Made by a program: the position numbers and the translations under genes | Shown here: positions 60,301 to 64,000 of the stretch, one piece after another | Layout of the letters: every line of letters begins with the position of its first letter | How positions within the stretch are numbered: position 1 is the first letter of the stretch | Assembly (NCBI RefSeq): GCF_040581485.1 | Contig: NC_090131.1 | Location: forward strand, 15,829,501 to 15,893,500 | Direction of reading: 5' to 3' | DNA: 64,000 nucleotides | Source: Linepithema humile | Lineage: Eukaryota > Arthropoda > Insecta > Hymenoptera > Formicidae | Notes under the pieces: model-generated | The model's input: only the letters and a program-made list of their open reading frames with translations | Database searches by the model: none | What the model was told of the DNA's origin: nothing

Positions 60301-63300
60301 TGTTATAAAACATAACACGTGTGAGAAATTGTTTACTGTGAAGCGCGCTTTTATATTATTTAGGGAGTTACAGTACTCTTTTATTTATTTAGCGAAGTCG
60401 AACGCAAAGTTAAACGACAATGGATAAAACAATTCTGTTTTATAGGGTGTATAGTCGTGCATAGTCAAGTTTAATCGCGAAGAAAGTATGCCGGATAAGA
60501 GAGATTTTTTAATGTTTACATAAAACTAATCTTTCGACTGATTATATATCGCTCATTTGCTGCAGTGACGTAACTCAGAAAACGAGTTTTAATGTTTTAA
60601 ATCATTATAATTTTGATATGAACATTATTTTGAAATGCTCTATTGGTATAATAATATATTGTAGTGTCGGACAAAAGTATTATAATCGTTTTAACAGTAA
60701 ACAGAGAGAGTACAAGTAAGAACCGTTCTTTCTATATCAATAATTCAAAAATGGCATTTTAAATTATGTCCTTGTTGCAGCAAATGAGCGATATGTTAAT
60801 ATCATTACATAAGAGCTGAAGTTAAAACCGCGGTGAGGCTGAAAAAGTACATATGTATTATGAATATTTTAGCAACATTTTTGTGCTTAGCGTATCTTGA
60901 GCAGAAAAGTACGATAAAGTACGATGATAAAACAGTGTTGGTATATGAAAGGTAAGGTAAAAGCATCCCGAATACATGAAGGGAAGAATGAAATAGAACC
61001 ACGGCGTATTCCTTCGGTACATAAATTTCTCGCAGGTCAACCGGCGGAGACTACGAAAGGGCGGCGCTATGTGAAAATTTAAGCAGTCTCGGTTTACGCT
61101 GTTTACATAGGGATGTGTGTGGAGTTGACCGAAGAATGCCCTTACGCGGCGCGAGTAAATGAGGAAAAAAAATGAGAAAAACTGGTGGCATCCTTCTTTC
61201 TCAATTTCGTGGTTGAGGAAATATTGACGTGACGGCTTGCATAATGCTCGCCAGCTCGTCTAAAGTATAAATTTTAACTCAGTATCGGTTTGTTGGAAAA
61301 ATATATTGGCCTTCAAAAAATGATATAGATGTTTGTGCAATTCTCTTAAAATAATATTTGCAGCGAGAAAATAATTTGAATAAAATGATATAGCATTTTT
61401 AATATTTGGAGTTGTTTTAAAATAATAAAGCAAATTTGTAATGAATAAATTTTTAAACAAAATAAACACTTTCCATATTTTCGCATGCGTTTTTACAGGC
61501 ATTTTTCAACTGCATAAATTATGATTTAAAATTTTTCTCGTATTTAAAATTGGAAAAACTTGATATTGTGCTACAATTCATAATTCCAATGGAGATCATT
61601 GAGAGAAATTATTTTATCTTTTCAACGGTATGCATAGTCCTGAACATCTTATTTTTAATCGATGTCCCTATTAACGGTCACAAAAGGTCGCTGAGATGTT
61701 ACTTTGCTCTCGAATCGATCTCCTTTTCATGGACCCTTCACATTGTTTCGACTAGATAAAGTTACAAAAATAGAATACGGGTGTAACTGAGAAGCTCAGA
61801 ACTTGCAAGTCAATAGATTCATATATTCATTCTTTCACAATACGCTATTCAATTTTTACTTTATCTAACATTATGCATTTAAAATAATTAATTCATGTTA
61901 CCCGGTAAAACAGTAAAACACTATCAAAATTTCGAAATATATATTTATATAATAAAAAGTATATGATAAAATGCGTCACAAAATTATACAAAACTGTCAC
62001 AGAACAATTTGAAATTTTAAATTAAAATAATAAGACAAATAATTAAAATAATAATTAGATACAATAATTAGTAACGATAATAAAATAATAATTAAATAAT
62101 TTGGATTCTAGCATAATATTACACGAATATTACATTATTAAATAAATTAAATATCCAAAATAATTATCTAAATACCGTGGGTTGCTATATAATTTGCATT
62201 AGAGATGTCAAGATGAGCATCGCTATAATTTAACTTACGGGTTGTAATTTGCACGCGTCCTAATTTACGCTTCACTATGTGTAAATTACATAACGGAGGT
62301 ACAAGCTTATGTACACGCTAATTAGGTCATTGTCAAATTATACGTATAGTATAGCGCGGTGTAAACCAAATCAGATGAACGTTCTTGTTGAATTAAGCAA
62401 CTTCTTAGAGAATCCAATTTTCTGAGATTCTCTAAAGTAAACATCTTAAATGTCAACTTTATTGATCAGAATCTTTGTCTGCATTTGGCAGATACTTCTG
62501 CTGGTAGCCGAAGAGAAATATTTTATTAAGTAATGCGAACAAAAGTAATGCGTTCTTTCCGGCACGAAACAATTCTAATTTTGTTGAAACAGTAGATATC
62601 CTCTGAGGAAGCTATTGGAAATTTTCTTCATGGTTATATTGCTTGAAAACAGTACAGCATAAATATGTATAGATGGTTAATCAAATTAAAAGAATATTTT
62701 ACGAAAATTGAATTATTTTAAGTATATTGTGTAATTGTGTAAATGTTGTCAGAATATAGTTTTCCGAGTAATTTGATATTTTATCGTAGTGAGATAGAAA
62801 ATTGTATTTTTCATAGATTTATGATTTTTTTAAATAAGAATTATTGAAAAATTTTATTGCATAAACATCAGTCAAAAACTAGGAAAATTAAATTAATTTT
62901 TTTTTAGTTTTTCACTGCACTATTCCGAAGATAATTATTAATTTTTAAATATGCAATTTGATTATTATTTACTCATTATACACTGTAGTCAATTCTGCAC
63001 GAAATGAGAGTAAGCTTTTGACGTTTACAATAAAAACGTGTGTGGCCGGCGGGAAAATTATTGGTATTTCCTGTACAGGAAGAAATTTGTAATTTGTATG
63101 CCGACGTGGTCGTCATTTATGGAATTTGACGCGAAAATCAAGCACTGTCAATTCGCGACGCTCATCCCCGATACCTAAATGCGTAATATCGCTCGATCTA
63201 GTATTCGGTGCCAATCCCGGTCTAGCATAACTCAATATTGGCCGGCTCACCGCCATTACGTGGTTCAACCATTAGAGTCTTCGTCCTCGATTATTCTCTA

Positions 63301-64000
63301 GACCAACGCAATTTCGATTCTCGCCTCGATCGATCTTCTCTCGAGTAGGAAATACGGTCATCTTCTTAACTGCCTGTCATATCTGACGCTTACCGGACAT
63401 CTCCATGTCGTGACAAAGATCAGAGACAGATGCTGTTCTTATAGTTTACTTTACAAGTTGCGAAACGTATAACTATAACTAATTCAATTTATTTCACGCA
63501 TCAAATAGTATTGTTTATGAAATTTTTAAACTTTTTTTTATAAATAAGATATTATCATTGAAATATCAACGTAGATTCGAATTTCTACAATGTAAGGTTT
63601 ACAAAATATCGTTAACTGTTACGATAATTATTATTATATGATACTTTTTTTCCAATTATTATCAGAAATAATAATTATTAGTTCGATGATATGTAGCGTG
63701 TAGTATAGATGCTGATACAAATGTCTTTGCATCTTCATTGAACTATTACATGAGCACAGAGTGAGGTAAACAAGACATAAGCGAGAGATTATACAATCTC
63801 GTTCACTGGGTAACCATTTCAGATGATGAATAACGGTGTAGGACTGCGTTTAACGTTCCAAGAAATTACTACATTTGCCAAAGTGTCCGGAAGAAGCGAT
63901 ATATACGAAATGTATTATAGATATTTGTGATAAAATGATATGTAATAAAAATCGTTACACTGTCAATCATACGGTTGTTACGAGAACTTTTGTCATCTTT
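54368..64000. other. About 9.6 kb AT-rich DNA with no recognised gene
   Basis: It probably includes upstream or intronic sequence of the KChIP gene. Chance frames up to 121 codons occur (54729-55067, 56205-56570, 60140-60427), none with a motif. A CpG-richer patch lies at about 58980-59480, again without a recognisable product. A perfect 10-bp hairpin (TTAGAGAATC/GATTCTCTAA) lies at 62405-62435. Confidence 0.4.

Overview
The window is eukaryotic, most likely insect and probably hymenopteran (an ant or relative). The evidence is intron-bearing genes with GT-AG junctions, AT-rich non-coding DNA with little obvious CpG depletion, a divergent FMRFamide-receptor-like GPCR, a Kv-channel-interacting protein (KChIP) gene, a decayed Ty3/gypsy element and many small palindromic DNA elements. 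The species cannot be named from the sequence. No bacterial operon, CRISPR array, tRNA or rRNA was recognised.

Layout. (1) 402-5050 is a long inverted-repeat DNA element. Its ends are built from 35-bp tandem repeats, its subterminal arms carry CGGTA on the left and TACCG on the right, and a second inverted repeat lies near the middle. No transposase is recognisable. (2) 5251-8102 holds a neuropeptide-type GPCR gene (448 codons in two coding exons plus an upstream non-coding exon). It is preceded by a tandem partial copy (5251-5996) that has lost its start codon and is cut off after the N-terminal region. (3) 8506-12373 is a Ty3/gypsy retrotransposon in gag-PR-RT-RH-IN order, with at least eight stops or frameshifts and no recognisable paired LTRs. 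(4) 12416-17100 is a nest of small elements: a possible LTR remnant, a palindromic element and three families of MITE-like elements present twice each. (5) At 15.9-17.3 kb, plus-strand splice signals outline a possible spliced non-coding RNA.

(6) 23757-53081 (minus strand) is the main gene: a Kv-channel-interacting protein (neuronal calcium sensor family). Five coding exons were assembled by matching splice sites and reading phase. They give a CP-containing degenerate EF1, three EF-hand loops EF2-EF4, and an N-terminal extension rich in Gly/Arg and then acidic residues. The initiator methionine must lie in an exon further upstream (above 53.08 kb). A GC-rich open segment at 54.05-54.37 kb is one weak candidate. 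The introns are 5-9.6 kb, AT-rich, with microsatellites and diverged repeats; one holds a plus-strand exon-like segment at 25.62-25.79 kb. (7) 54.4-64.0 kb is AT-rich DNA in which I recognise no gene.

The two real genes both suit neurons: a peptide receptor and a calcium sensor for A-type potassium channels. Nothing in the sequence links them functionally. The least conventional items are the 35-bp-repeat inverted element, the GPCR that lacks the usual extracellular disulfide cysteines next to its broken duplicate, and the candidate exons embedded near or inside the KChIP gene.
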